Source: CAYVQU01 sp964453155 (GTDB taxonomy: Bacteria > Chloroflexota > Anaerolineae > Anaerolineales > UBA11858). Taken from it: DNA of 32,830 nt. The stretch is taken from positions 1 through 32,830 of the forward strand of contig CAYVQU010000045.1 in NCBI GenBank assembly GCA_964453155.1. The letters are read 5' to 3'. The notes beneath the pieces were generated by a model. The model saw nothing but the letters and a program-made list of their open reading frames with translations. It was not told the origin of the DNA and did not search any database. The position numbers and the translations under genes were made by a program. How positions within the stretch are numbered: position 1 is the stretch's first letter; each line of letters opens with the position of its first letter. Below are positions 16,750 through 24,969 of this stretch, one piece after another.

Positions 16750-17722
16750 TTTTTTTGGAAACCGGACCAATTTCAATTCGAGATGATTGGGGATAAGCCA
16801 GCGATTTAGATCGGCCTCTAAGCGCGATTTTGATCAGTTTGCACCCATGATGCTGCCCCGTGATCTTGATCGCCAAGGCAATAAACTTCGTCCAGGCGAT
16901 CACTTTGTTGGGCTTAGCATATTCCGGGCGGAGGGCATAGTCATCGGCTTCGATCACAGTCAATATTCGTTCAAACCGGGCGCAATACCAGTAACCCACA
17001 ATCTTACAACGGAGGGCGGTCAACGAATCAAGATAGGCTTTGCCATCAGCAAAATATTGGCGCGCCTGAGTTACCCGTTCGGCTACCCAAGCACGCATTT
17101 CTGGATGGTTAAGATTTGCACCATCATTCTCTCCAAGGATCAAAATATCACCCGGAAAATTGTAATACCCTTCGAACAAATCCTCATAAAAATCCCGCAG
17201 CATATGGGTGATATGGGCCGCGGTCGCAGCCAGATAGCGATTTTCGGCTTCTGGATAGAAATGACCATTACAAACAAAGTATTGGATTCCATCCGTTACT
17301 GCCTGTCCCAAGGTAGCCGCATACCAATCGAGTTCAGCGGCTGAAATTGGGCGTCCCTTCCGTTCGGCATCAAAAGCTATTATCGCCAGGAAATTGGTGA
17401 TGTACGAGTAAAGCAAGGGGCTCTGGTCGCGGTCATTATGGATCAAATCGGCCAGCATTTCTTCTTCGGGGCTTAAGCCGATAGGGGCAGCCCCATTGTA
17501 GAGGGTTTCGGCGAGTTTGATCTGGCGCTGCATGAACGCGCGACGCTCGGTGGACTGCTGGCATTCGACATCTACCATATCATCTACCCACCGGAAATAG
17601 CCATAGGCCCGATAACAATCATCTTTGAGACCCCGGTCGACCATCAATTTGGCCGTCAGATAAGACTGTTTGCTACTGGCACAGGTGATCGAACGCGCTA
17701 GACGGGCAGAGCGGGTGGTCAT
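16736..17722 (-). CDS. crtB: Phytoene/squalene synthase family protein (CrtB-like)
   Basis: Prenyl-transferring synthase of 328 residues that would join two prenyl diphosphates head to head, probably two geranylgeranyl diphosphates to phytoene. The two Asp-rich metal sites are present: D47-D-x2-D51 in RWVDDMVDV and D177-x2-E180-D181 in HMLRDFYEDLFEGYYNFP. The last 40 or so residues are basic and not obviously part of the family core. The gene overlaps crtI by 4 bases (ATGA), so the pair is translationally coupled. Squalene or C30 synthase (CrtM, HpnD) is a possible alternative, but pairing with a CrtI-like desaturase favours carotenoid synthesis. Its 3' end overlaps the convergent response regulator by 14 bases, with no terminator visible between them. 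Confidence 0.85.
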   Translation of the reverse strand: MTTRSARLARSITCASSKQSYLTAKLMVDRGLKDDCYRAYGYFRWVDDMVDVECQQSTERRAFMQRQIKLAETLYNGAAPIGLSPEEEMLADLIHNDRDQSPLLYSYITNFLAIIAFDAERKGRPISAAELDWYAATLGQAVTDGIQYFVCNGHFYPEAENRYLAATAAHITHMLRDFYEDLFEGYYNFPGDILILGENDGANLNHPEMRAWVAERVTQARQYFADGKAYLDSLTALRCKIVGYWYCARFERILTVIEADDYALRPEYAKPNKVIAWTKFIALAIKITGQHHGCKLIKIALRGRSKSLAYPQSSRIEIGPVSKKIIPF

Positions 17723-19221
17723 ACTGACATCTCCTCAATAATTCGGTCGGCCGCGAATTTGGCCGAGGTCAACACGGAGGGTAAACCAGTCCCCGGATGG
17801 GTGCTGGCCCCCACGAAATAAAGATTGGGGTATTTGACATGGCGGTGGGCCGGACGCATATACCCCATTTGGAGCAGTTCGTGGCCCAAACCGTGGGCCG
17901 ATCCTTTGAAAAGGTTGTAGCGGTTTTGCCAATCGATTGGACTGAAGCTCACTTCAAACTTCAGATGATTCTCTATATCTTCCAGGCCAAATCGGGTCAA
18001 GCGTTCAATGATATAGCTGCGAGATTGGTTTGTAAGTTGGTCCCAATCCTGCGGATTTTCTGGGTTGATGTGGGGCACCGGAACCGCAACGGCCATCGTA
18101 TCGTGGCCTTCGGGCGCTAGAGCGGCATCGATCCGAGTTGGGGCGTGGACATAAAAGCTAGGATCAGGCGCCAAAGAAAGCTCATCAAACATGACGTCGA
18201 ACCCCTGTTCAATATCGCGGGCCATGAATAAATTATGCGGACCCAATTGGGGATAAACTTTGTCCAAACCCCAGAAGAAAACTAGCGCCGAACAACCATA
18301 TTTCTTGCGTTGTAATTGCTGCGAACGTTTGAGGTTGTAACCATCATCCGGCAGCAAGTCAGAATAGACATAGGAGAGATCGGCATTCGCGACAATAACA
18401 TCCGCGGTCAGTTGACGGCCATCTCTCAACGCCAAACCGGTGATTTGCCCGTTGCTGGTTCGAATTTGGGTAACCGGGGTGTTGTACTCGAACTCGACAC
18501 CCAGGTTTTCAGCAATTTTCACTAAAGCCATAATCACCTGATACATCCCACCGGTGGGGAACCAAACGCCATCAGACAATTCGGTGTACGGCATCAGGGA
18601 ATACATTGCAGGGGATTTATAAGGATTTAGGCCCATATACAAATTCTGGAACAAAAACCCAAATTTCAGACGATCATCTTGAAAGTAACGGCCCATATTG
18701 GAATAATGGTTTTTAAGGGCCTTGATCCGTAAAAGAAGGGCTAAATTCTTGAGGGTGAAAAAGCTCTGAGGGGTACGAAAATCCCGAGTGACAACATTTG
18801 GTACTGCGATCCGGTAGTGTTTATCTCCTTCAGCGAGATAACGTAACAAGCCTCCAAAGCTACCGGGCTCTATGGCTTCCAACTGGTTTTTCATGAATTC
18901 CAGATCAGCGCTCAGGGTTAAATGCAGACCATCATCAAAATGGATCTGATAGGTAGGATCTACCCGCTGTAATTCGAGATGATCTGCAATATTTTCTCCC
19001 AAATCGGCAAAGGCCTGCCGATAAAGTTCGGGCATCAAGTACAAGGTCGGTCCGGTATCAAACCGGTGACCTTTGATTTCCAAAGTCCCACAGCGCCCTC
19101 CTGGGATTTCGTTTTTCTCCAAAACTTTGACCGTATACCCGGCTTTCGCTAATCGGGCCGCGGTCGCGATCCCCCCAATTCCGGCCCCAATGATCAAGGC
19201 ACTCCGGCCTGAAGATGTCAT
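17719..19221 (-). CDS. crtI: Phytoene desaturase (CrtI-type FAD oxidoreductase)
   Basis: FAD-dependent carotenoid desaturase of 500 residues. The N-terminal dinucleotide fold is IIGAGIGGIA with G12, G14 and G17, followed by VLEKNEIPGGRCGT and HRFDTGPTLYLMP. The C-terminus holds the family FAD motif FVGASTHPGTGLPSVL. Length and motifs fit bacterial CrtI, which introduces double bases of conjugation into phytoene to give neurosporene or lycopene. It is a peripheral membrane enzyme in the family. It is first in a two-gene operon with crtB (4-base overlap). Its ATG has GAGGAGA upstream. No crtE, cyclase, or glycosyl- or acyltransferase gene is present in the window, so the final pigment cannot be inferred. 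A related diapophytoene desaturase (CrtN) is the main alternative. Confidence 0.87.
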   Translation of the reverse strand: MTSSGRSALIIGAGIGGIATAARLAKAGYTVKVLEKNEIPGGRCGTLEIKGHRFDTGPTLYLMPELYRQAFADLGENIADHLELQRVDPTYQIHFDDGLHLTLSADLEFMKNQLEAIEPGSFGGLLRYLAEGDKHYRIAVPNVVTRDFRTPQSFFTLKNLALLLRIKALKNHYSNMGRYFQDDRLKFGFLFQNLYMGLNPYKSPAMYSLMPYTELSDGVWFPTGGMYQVIMALVKIAENLGVEFEYNTPVTQIRTSNGQITGLALRDGRQLTADVIVANADLSYVYSDLLPDDGYNLKRSQQLQRKKYGCSALVFFWGLDKVYPQLGPHNLFMARDIEQGFDVMFDELSLAPDPSFYVHAPTRIDAALAPEGHDTMAVAVPVPHINPENPQDWDQLTNQSRSYIIERLTRFGLEDIENHLKFEVSFSPIDWQNRYNLFKGSAHGLGHELLQMGYMRPAHRHVKYPNLYFVGASTHPGTGLPSVLTSAKFAADRIIEEMSV

Positions 19222-19309
19222 TATGTTGTCTCCTCTAATTGGTTATCACTCTTTCTACGCAGATTTGTGATAAAAGTAGCAATTTTCCTGGCGAACATGC
19301 CGGCTTCCG

Positions 19310-19318
19310 TGATATGAT
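19310..19318 (+). promoter_or_regulatory. Possible extended -10 promoter for the GNAT gene
   Basis: TGATATGAT forms an extended -10 (TG-n-TATGAT) in the divergent gap between crtI and the acetyltransferase. No clear -35 precedes it. It would start transcription about 85 bases ahead of the preferred GNAT start. Confidence 0.35.
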
Positions 19319-19410
19319 CCGTAAATCAAGAACAGACCCGAGTTTACTGTTTTGTGGACATCATCATCCCTAAATTATCAATGGATAATGTGAAGATTTG
19401 TTCCGTAACC

Positions 19411-19920
19411 ATGGTTAGCACGCCCCCAATCACCATCATCCCCTTCCAGCCTGAAGACCAGGAAGTTGTCCAAGATTTGATCAACGCCGGGTTGGGTGAG
19501 CATTGGGATCAAGTAGACGCCGCCATGAACCCGGACTTATTCGATATTGCTCAGAGTTATCAAAATGAAACCTTTCTCATCGCCCGAAGCGGGGACGAAA
19601 TTGTAGGCACCGGGGCGCTCGTACAACGCACTAAAGAAACCGCCGAAATTGTGCGCATGTCGGTTGCCGCCAACTACCGCCGCCAGGGAATTGGTCACCA
19701 AATATTGGATCAGTTAATCCAGGTAGGCCACGCGCGAGGATTTCGAAAAATCATCTTGGAGACCACCTCAACCTGGCGAGATGTAATTTCTTTCTATCTC
19801 GCCTACGGCTTCACTATTACCCATTACCTGAATGGTGACACTTATTTTTCGTATGAATTTAACAATCGGTCACAAATTAATGGTATTGAAAACCCCAGGG
19901 TTTTTCGGGGTGGGAACTAA
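19411..19920 (+). CDS. GNAT family N-acetyltransferase
   Basis: Acetyl-CoA-dependent acetyltransferase of about 169 residues from this start. It has the GNAT core: an N-terminal ITIIPFQPEDQ strand and helix, GTGALVQR, then motif A with VAANYRRQGIGHQIL, whose RRQGIG loop binds the CoA pyrophosphate. Motif B follows with FYLAYGFTITHYL. The acyl acceptor is unknown. The frame is open from GTG 19354 and also has ATG 19381; ATG 19411 is chosen because the family fold begins right after it, but none of the three has a Shine-Dalgarno. The last dozen residues (from NPRVFRGG) are encoded by the left arm of a terminator-like inverted repeat, so the natural C-terminus may have been extended. Confidence 0.82.
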   Translation: MVSTPPITIIPFQPEDQEVVQDLINAGLGEHWDQVDAAMNPDLFDIAQSYQNETFLIARSGDEIVGTGALVQRTKETAEIVRMSVAANYRRQGIGHQILDQLIQVGHARGFRKIILETTSTWRDVISFYLAYGFTITHYLNGDTYFSYEFNNRSQINGIENPRVFRGGN

Positions 19921-19949
19921 AATGGGTGCTTTTTTTAAAACCCCTGGGG
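19893..19949. terminator. Terminator-like inverted repeat overlapping the GNAT 3' end
   Basis: CCCCAGGGTTTT (19893-19904) pairs with AAAACCCCTGGGG (19937-19949) with one bulged base. A T-run lies at 19930-19936 inside the large loop. The left arm is inside the coding region. The unusual geometry makes termination uncertain. Confidence 0.45.
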
Positions 19950-19989
19950 TCTATCGGGAAGAATTTTAACTACTTAAGGATTTGAAACC

Positions 19990-20610
19990 ATGAAACGACT
20001 GTTATTGCTCCCCTGCTTTGCCGCCCATGTCAAGTTTTCAGATATCACCTTCGACGTGGTCCAATGTGATGAGGAAGTCACGATTGCCGTTGACGAGGAT
20101 AACTATGCCCTGGTGACGCTCAAAAATCAGCAAGTAGCCTATAAAGTCAATATCTTGGGTGGATTTTCCTTCTCGGAGGAAATTGTGGGTGAAATTGATT
20201 ATAAAAAATATATCCGCATCGAATGGGCCGATGATCAGGCCGTTCCAGAGTTGGTTTTCCAGATCACTCCTGAGAGTGTTTGCCGGGAATACCAAAAAGG
20301 GATGAAAATTGAATTAGGGATCGAAGATGTAGATTGTTACCATGTAGCTTACCAGGACGGAGTCACGGCCGATTTTCAACAAACGGGGGATCATGCTTTT
20401 GATTTCAGATTTAGCACCGGTTTCGACGGGAATCTCTGGAAAGACCCGGATGGGTCTCATTTAGTCCGGTTCAAAGGGATTCGGTTAGATGCAGAGGATG
20501 ATGGTTATGATTCCGAGTCGAAATTTATCATTTCGCGTTCCAAATACACCGATAATCTGACCCTCATCCTTCAAGATGATGCAACTGTATATCTTAAATC
20601 GAAGGCTTAG
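19990..20610 (+). CDS. Hypothetical acidic beta-rich protein
   Basis: Protein of 206 residues that I do not recognise. It starts MKRLLLLPCFAAHVKFSD; the short hydrophobic stretch is too short for a confident signal peptide. The rest alternates short hydrophobic and charged strands, is rich in Asp and Glu, and has no long helix. It has a few scattered cysteines, no metal-binding cluster and no catalytic motif. An all-beta fold is likely. AGGA lies upstream of the ATG. It ends 15 bases before the amidinotransferase-fold gene on the same strand, so the two are probably co-transcribed; that neighbour is the only clue to its role. Confidence 0.7.
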   Translation: MKRLLLLPCFAAHVKFSDITFDVVQCDEEVTIAVDEDNYALVTLKNQQVAYKVNILGGFSFSEEIVGEIDYKKYIRIEWADDQAVPELVFQITPESVCREYQKGMKIELGIEDVDCYHVAYQDGVTADFQQTGDHAFDFRFSTGFDGNLWKDPDGSHLVRFKGIRLDAEDDGYDSESKFIISRSKYTDNLTLILQDDATVYLKSKA

Positions 20611-20625
20611 AAAAAAGTAAAAAGC

Positions 20626-21585
20626 ATGCCAGCAAATTCAAAACCAAAATATACGGCGGCAGCTTATGGGGGTGAAAATTGGTCACCCCGCACTGCCCCG
20701 CATCGCGCCGAAATCGGAACCCTGTGGGGCGCATGCGGACTCAATTCAGAATGGACCCGGCTCAAAGGAGTATTGCTGCACCCGCCTGGACCGGAATTGA
20801 CCGCCATGGACGACCCAGAGTCAGCCCAATTATTGGAAATTCCTTCCTGGAAATTAGCCCAGAAACAACACGCAACCATGGCCCAAGCTTACTTGAATTT
20901 GGGGATCAAAGTCCATTATGTTGAACCAGGAGATAAACCCTCCCCAAATCAAATTTTCTGTGCCGATTTAGTGTTCATGACCCCCGAAGGCGCAATTCTA
21001 GCGCGCCCGGCTTCAACTGTCCGCGCTGGTGAAGAGCGCTGGGTTGCCCGGCGATTGGCTAATCTGGGAATCCCAATTTTGCGCACGCTGAGAGGGAACG
21101 CGGTTTTCGAAGGTGCCGATGCCCATTGGCTCGACGAAAAAACGATTCTCATCGGACGCGGTTTACGCACGAACAATGCCGCAATCTGGCAAATTGAAAA
21201 TGTTTTAGGTGAGATGGGTGTCGAAGTGATCCCCGTTGACCTACCCATCGGCACCATGCACTTGATGGGCATTTTGCGGTTTTTGGATCAAGATTTGGTC
21301 CTAGTGTGGCCGTATCGCCTCGGGTGGGTTGCCGTTGAAGCCCTTAAAACCCGAGGTTACCAGATCGCGTTTATCCCGGATGAAGCGGAGGCTACCCACG
21401 GCGGTGCCCTCAATTTCGTCACAATTGGGCCGCGGGAAATTTTAATCGCCGGGGGCAATCCGATCACACAGAACTTCTTAGAAATGAATGGGGTCACCTG
21501 TCACGCCATTGAAGTCGCGGAACTTCACAAGGCTGCTGGGGGTATTGGCTGTCTGACAGGTATTCTAGAACGAGAACTATTATAA
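20626..21585 (+). CDS. Amidinotransferase-fold enzyme (arginine deiminase / DDAH-like)
   Basis: Guanidino-group-modifying enzyme family member of 319 residues. Conserved elements can be followed: FCADLVFMTPEG, then FEGADAHWL with E162 and D165, GTMHLMGILRFLD with the catalytic His H212, and the C-terminal nucleophile C309 in GGIGCLTG. These match hydrolases and transferases acting on arginine, methylarginine or related guanidines through a covalent Cys intermediate. Dimethylarginine hydrolase, arginine deiminase and amidinotransferase cannot be told apart here. It lies 15 bases after the hypothetical gene and has no clear Shine-Dalgarno, suggesting coupling to that gene. A strong bidirectional terminator follows. 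Confidence 0.87.
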   Translation: MPANSKPKYTAAAYGGENWSPRTAPHRAEIGTLWGACGLNSEWTRLKGVLLHPPGPELTAMDDPESAQLLEIPSWKLAQKQHATMAQAYLNLGIKVHYVEPGDKPSPNQIFCADLVFMTPEGAILARPASTVRAGEERWVARRLANLGIPILRTLRGNAVFEGADAHWLDEKTILIGRGLRTNNAAIWQIENVLGEMGVEVIPVDLPIGTMHLMGILRFLDQDLVLVWPYRLGWVAVEALKTRGYQIAFIPDEAEATHGGALNFVTIGPREILIAGGNPITQNFLEMNGVTCHAIEVAELHKAAGGIGCLTGILERELL

Positions 21586-21620
21586 AAAAGTCCGGTTTCT
21601 TGCCGAAACCGGACTTTTTT
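21584..21620. terminator. Bidirectional terminator between the amidinotransferase-fold gene and aspartokinase
   Basis: A perfect 16-bp inverted repeat (21584-21599 with 21605-21620), loop TTGCC, with an A-run on the left and a T-run on the right. It serves both convergent genes, and its last base is the final base of the aspartokinase stop codon. Confidence 0.92.
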
Positions 21621-23029
21621 CATATATTCAATTCCTGGTGTAACCATTTTACGGTTTCTGCCACCTGCTCTTCGGGGATACAAAACGAAACACTCCGTTC
21701 CGTCGCGGGTTGAGCCACCGCGATCACCTGGGTGCCGCCCTTACCCAAAGCGGCATAAGCTTTTGAAACAACGCCGTTCGTCCCTCCGTTTGACAATCCT
21801 ACTACCGATACCGTTCCAATTTGTTCACGCACATCAATCTGACAGGGATCCGGCCCACATGCATCACCAAAATCTCGTGACAAAATCCGGACACAATGCG
21901 ATTGATCTTGAGAGCGGACGATCAGGTTTAGGCTGTGTTCTGAGAACGATTGCGAAAACATCAAAACTTGAACGGCTTCGTCGCTCAAAGTTTGCAAAAT
22001 TTGAGCCGCCAGGGCCAGAGACCAGCCTTCATTTTCGGCACTGACCGCAATCATACTCAACCCAGTAGTTGAAATTATGGCCGGAGAAACTTCTCTATCC
22101 GGGCTGGGGACGGCTAATATTTGGGTTCCGGTATTGTCGGGGTTAAAGCTGTTTAAGATCCGTAAAGGGATTTTATTCTCGGTTACCGGGCGGATCGTTT
22201 TGGGGTGTAAAACATCGGCACCGTAATAAGCAAGTTCAGCAGCTTCCTGGTAGGAGAGTTCGTCTAAGGTCCGAGCCTCGGGAACCAGGTTCGGATCCGC
22301 GGTTAAAATGCCATCGACATCACTCCAAATCCAGACTTCATCGGCCGCCAAACCCCAACCGAGGATGGCGGCACTATAATCACTGCCGCCGCGCCCCAAG
22401 GTGGTCGTAACCCCATTTTGGTTAGCGCCAATATAACCGGTTACGATGGGTATTACCCCCCGGTCAATTTGGGGTTTGAGGGTAGCTGTGATTCTTTCCT
22501 GGGTTTGATGGAATAACACCCCGGCTTCACCGAAATTGTCATCGGTGATAATCAACTGGGTTGCGCTAACCGCGTCACTTGAACACCCATTTTGACGCAA
22601 CCGGGCGGCTAATAACGTCGACGATAAAGTCTCACCAAAAGAGACAATGACATCCCGGCCGCGGGGGGTCAATTCTCCCAGCATGGCAATGCTGCGCAGA
22701 AACCGTTCGAGTTCATTCAACTTATCTTCAACAAAGCCCCCAACTTCCAGACGACTGGGGCCGGGGTTTAGCAAATCTTCGACCGTATTAAGATGGCGGC
22801 GTAACAAATCGGCTTTTAACTCCCGATAAAGGGAATCTTCCCCGCGGGAGGCAGCGCGGGCACAGCGAATGAGCTGATCCGTGACTCCGCTCAGGGCAGA
22901 AACGACCACCACGGAACCCGGGTTTTCGTTTGGATCCTGATTTTTATGATGATGAATAACGATATCAGCGACGTTGGCAATTCGATCGGCAGCCCCCACC
23001 GAGGTACCGCCAAATTTGTGGACGATCAT
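21620..23029 (-). CDS. lysC: Aspartate kinase
   Basis: Aspartokinase of 469 residues that phosphorylates aspartate in the first step toward lysine, threonine and methionine. The kinase domain begins MIVHKFGGTSVG and includes FGETLSSTLLAARL, TTTLGRGGSDYSAAILG and ADVLHPKTIRPV. The C-terminal 170 or so residues hold paired ACT domains (SMIAVSAENEGW; GTVSVVGLSNGGTNGVVSKAY in outline) for feedback inhibition. There is no homoserine dehydrogenase fusion. The frame is open from 23050, but the ATG at 23027-23029 is preferred because AAAGGAG lies a proper distance upstream and the conserved start follows. It is on the same strand as the cystathionine gamma-synthase gene, 375 bases downstream across a repeat-rich gap, so joint transcription is unlikely. 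Confidence 0.93.
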   Translation of the reverse strand: MIVHKFGGTSVGAADRIANVADIVIHHHKNQDPNENPGSVVVVSALSGVTDQLIRCARAASRGEDSLYRELKADLLRRHLNTVEDLLNPGPSRLEVGGFVEDKLNELERFLRSIAMLGELTPRGRDVIVSFGETLSSTLLAARLRQNGCSSDAVSATQLIITDDNFGEAGVLFHQTQERITATLKPQIDRGVIPIVTGYIGANQNGVTTTLGRGGSDYSAAILGWGLAADEVWIWSDVDGILTADPNLVPEARTLDELSYQEAAELAYYGADVLHPKTIRPVTENKIPLRILNSFNPDNTGTQILAVPSPDREVSPAIISTTGLSMIAVSAENEGWSLALAAQILQTLSDEAVQVLMFSQSFSEHSLNLIVRSQDQSHCVRILSRDFGDACGPDPCQIDVREQIGTVSVVGLSNGGTNGVVSKAYAALGKGGTQVIAVAQPATERSVSFCIPEEQVAETVKWLHQELNI

Positions 23030-23109
23030 AGTTTTCTCCTTTGTAAGCATCCAAGAATTACGAAGTACACACCTTCATCACTTCGGCCTCGCTCATTGCA
23101 GGCTTCAAG

Positions 23110-23187
23110 TAGTATCCTGAGGTTGTTGATGGGTAGCGGCCGCACCCTGCGATACGACCAAGAAAACACAGGTCTACTCAGGATGCT
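23110..23187 (-). repeat. Dispersed inverted-repeat element, copy A
   Basis: Ends AGTATCCTGAG (23110-23120) and CTCAGGATGCT (23177-23187) are inverted with one mismatch. Read on the minus strand it shares two blocks with the sequence at 32248-32289: a 15-base identical block that includes ATCCTGAGTAGA, and TATCGNAGGGTGCGG (14 of 15). It lies upstream of aspartokinase in the 23030-23404 gap, which holds no gene. Confidence 0.65.
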
Positions 23188-23229
23188 GTTATTCAAAAAA
23201 TAACTGAACAGAGAACAATAAGTGGACTC

Positions 23230-23368
23230 CGGAAAGTATTTTAATACGTCATTGCGAGGAGGCCCTTCGACAAGCTCAGGACTAACTCCGCCGACGAAGC
23301 AATCTACTAGACCGACATTCAGACTGCTTCGCTCCGCTCGCAGTGACGTTAATTTCAGCCACTTTCCG
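23230..23368. repeat. MITE-like palindromic element in the gap downstream of the transsulfuration gene
   Basis: The outer arms CGGAAAGT (23230-23237) and ACTTTCCG (23361-23368) are exact. Inner arms ACGTCATTGCGAG and CTCGCAGTGACGT match with one mismatch, and GAAGCAATCT pairs with AGACTGCTTC near the centre. Within it 23263-23283 carries CCCTTCGA-n-CTCAGGA. Similar GTCATTGCGAG / GAAGCAATCT palindromes recur in many environmental genomes, to my recollection. Confidence 0.75.
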
Positions 23369-23404
23369 ATAAATACTTAAAGTTTTTTAAACCTTTAATT
23401 CTTT

Positions 23405-24580
23405 TTACGCCAAAGCTTGCTCAAGATCGGCGATCAGATCAGCTGCGCTTTCAATTCCCAAGGCATAACGGACCAAATTATCGTTCAAGCCAGCCAGTTT
23501 TCGTTCGAGAGGCTCAATTGAGAACAGCGCGGCGGGTTGTTCGATAATGCTTTCAACCCCACCCAACGTCGGCCCGATATATGGAATTTTCAGACGGTCA
23601 ATAAATGCCCCGGTGGCTTCAAAATCACCAGCAATGTCAAAACTCACCACGCCGCCAAACCCAGGCATTTGCCCAACTGCGACTTCATGATCAGGGTGAC
23701 TGGCAAGCCCGGGGTAATAAACCCGCTCCACACGGGGATGAGAGTCTAAGAAATTGGCTATACGCAACCCGTTTTCATTTTGGCGCTGAACCCGGAGTTC
23801 GAGTGTTTTGAGCCCTCTAATGAGCAAATAGGCGTCATTCGCGTTGCTGACTCCACCCAAAATCCCACGCGCCGCCTGAATATCAGCTAACCGCGCGCGG
23901 GTGCCAATCACAACACCCCCCAAGAGATCGTTGTGGCCGCCTAAATATTTGCTGGCGCTATGAACGACCAGGTCCACCCCAAATTCTAACGGCCGCAGAT
24001 TGATCGGGGTTGCAAAAGTACTGTCCAATATCGTCAAGACCCCGTGAGCCTGGGCGAGTTTAACCAAAGCGTTCAAATCAATCACCCGTAAATATGGATT
24101 GGTCGGGGTTTCGGCAAAAATCAGCCGCGTATTCGGGCGGAGTGCCGCTTTCCAAGCCTCAGGGTCATCAATGGGGACGCTGGTGGTTTCGATCCCCCAC
24201 CGGGCGAGGAAGGCGGTGGTGAATTCTCGGGTGCGGTGATAAGTTCCCTCTACCAGGATCAGGTGGTCACCTTTAGAAAGCAAAATCGAGAGCATCGTTG
24301 TGATCGCCGCCATCCCACTGGAGAACAGGAGCGCTTGCTCCCCTCCTTCGATCTCGGCCAGTTTTTGTTCGGCAATCGTCTGAGTCGGGTTAGTGTAACG
24401 ACCATACTCGTCCCGAACGTTTTTCTCACCCCGGGCTTTGGCGTGCATAAAATCCAAAATTTCAGCGGTATCGGCAAAAGTATAGGTTGAAGTTTGGATG
24501 ATAGGGGTCGTTATGGCGCCGTAGGGCTTGCGCTGCGGTTCACCAGCGTGGACAGTTTGGGTTGAATTGGGTTGAGACAT
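23405..24580 (-). CDS. Cystathionine gamma-synthase-type PLP enzyme (MetB/transsulfuration family)
   Basis: PLP-dependent Cys/Met metabolism enzyme of 391 residues. Cofactor residues are readable: SSGMAA near 87-92, Y114 in EGTYHRT, D186 in ILDSTFATP and the Schiff-base lysine K211 in HSASKYLGGHNDLLGG. The family includes cystathionine gamma-synthase, cystathionine gamma-lyase, O-acetylhomoserine sulfhydrylase and methionine gamma-lyase. The SAM-I riboswitch upstream argues for a methionine-synthesis role, so a MetB-like or sulfhydrylase function is favoured by inference. The ATG follows AGAGGAG. It has its own promoter, riboswitch and terminator, so it is made when SAM is low. It functions in the cytoplasm as a tetramer in the family. 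Confidence 0.9.
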   Translation of the reverse strand: MSQPNSTQTVHAGEPQRKPYGAITTPIIQTSTYTFADTAEILDFMHAKARGEKNVRDEYGRYTNPTQTIAEQKLAEIEGGEQALLFSSGMAAITTMLSILLSKGDHLILVEGTYHRTREFTTAFLARWGIETTSVPIDDPEAWKAALRPNTRLIFAETPTNPYLRVIDLNALVKLAQAHGVLTILDSTFATPINLRPLEFGVDLVVHSASKYLGGHNDLLGGVVIGTRARLADIQAARGILGGVSNANDAYLLIRGLKTLELRVQRQNENGLRIANFLDSHPRVERVYYPGLASHPDHEVAVGQMPGFGGVVSFDIAGDFEATGAFIDRLKIPYIGPTLGGVESIIEQPAALFSIEPLERKLAGLNDNLVRYALGIESAADLIADLEQALA

Positions 24581-24615
24581 TAAAAACTCCTCTTAGAAAT
24601 GATCCAGAGAGGAGC

Positions 24616-24656
24616 AAAAAACAAAAAACCTCTTCCCGAAAGATAAAAGAAGAGGT
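24616..24656 (-). terminator. Riboswitch-controlled intrinsic terminator
   Basis: On the minus strand, ACCTCTTC (complement of 24649-24656) pairs with GAAGAGGT (complement of 24628-24635), followed by a T-rich run. It lies between the SAM-I aptamer and the ribosome site of the PLP-enzyme gene, the standard place for S-box transcription control. Confidence 0.88.
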
Positions 24657-24669
24657 CAGCAGATAAACA

Positions 24670-24789
24670 TCATCTCCCAGAACCTTACGGTCTGACGGAA
24701 TTGGCACCATCTTTAGCGCTGGGCAAAATGCCCCTGGCTAACAGGTTGCCGAGGTTTCACAGGGCCGGTCCCTCCACCTCTCTGGATGA
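24670..24789 (-). promoter_or_regulatory. SAM-I (S-box) riboswitch aptamer
   Basis: The minus strand shows the S-box pattern. P1 is formed by TCATC at the 5' end and GATGA at the 3' end. CAGAGAGGTGGAGGGA is followed by GGCCCTGTGAAACC, then GGCAACC, and later GGTGCCAATTCC and GGGAGATGA. These conserved blocks bind S-adenosylmethionine. High SAM is expected to favour the downstream terminator and switch off the transsulfuration gene. Confidence 0.95.
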
Positions 24790-24817
24790 ACAGTAGATTT
24801 TCAACGAACTGGGCGGG

Positions 24818-24846
24818 ATCATATCATGGATATGGGGGGCTGTCAA
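24818..24846 (-). promoter_or_regulatory. Sigma-70 promoter for the SAM riboswitch and PLP-enzyme gene
   Basis: On the minus strand, TTGACA (complement of 24841-24846) and TATGAT (complement of 24818-24823) are separated by exactly 17 bases. Transcription would begin near 24811, about 20 bases before the riboswitch P1. The rest of the gap to 24969 shows only a duplicated ACTGAAT/ACTGAAA word (about 24946-24960) ahead of the ABC permease gene. Confidence 0.85.
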
Positions 24847-24969
24847 ATTTTGAAATGGGAACGCGATTGGTGATCGACGTTGTGAATATGCTGGTTTGGG
24901 AAAATTTTGATAGAATTATGGGTCGGAACTTTGCTAAAACGAAGCACTGAATACTGAAAACCCGCGACC

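Noticed and set aside
23030..23050. Upstream ATG of aspartokinase at 23050
   Set aside because: The extension encodes the Shine-Dalgarno of the next ATG, and the conserved kinase start begins at the later ATG.
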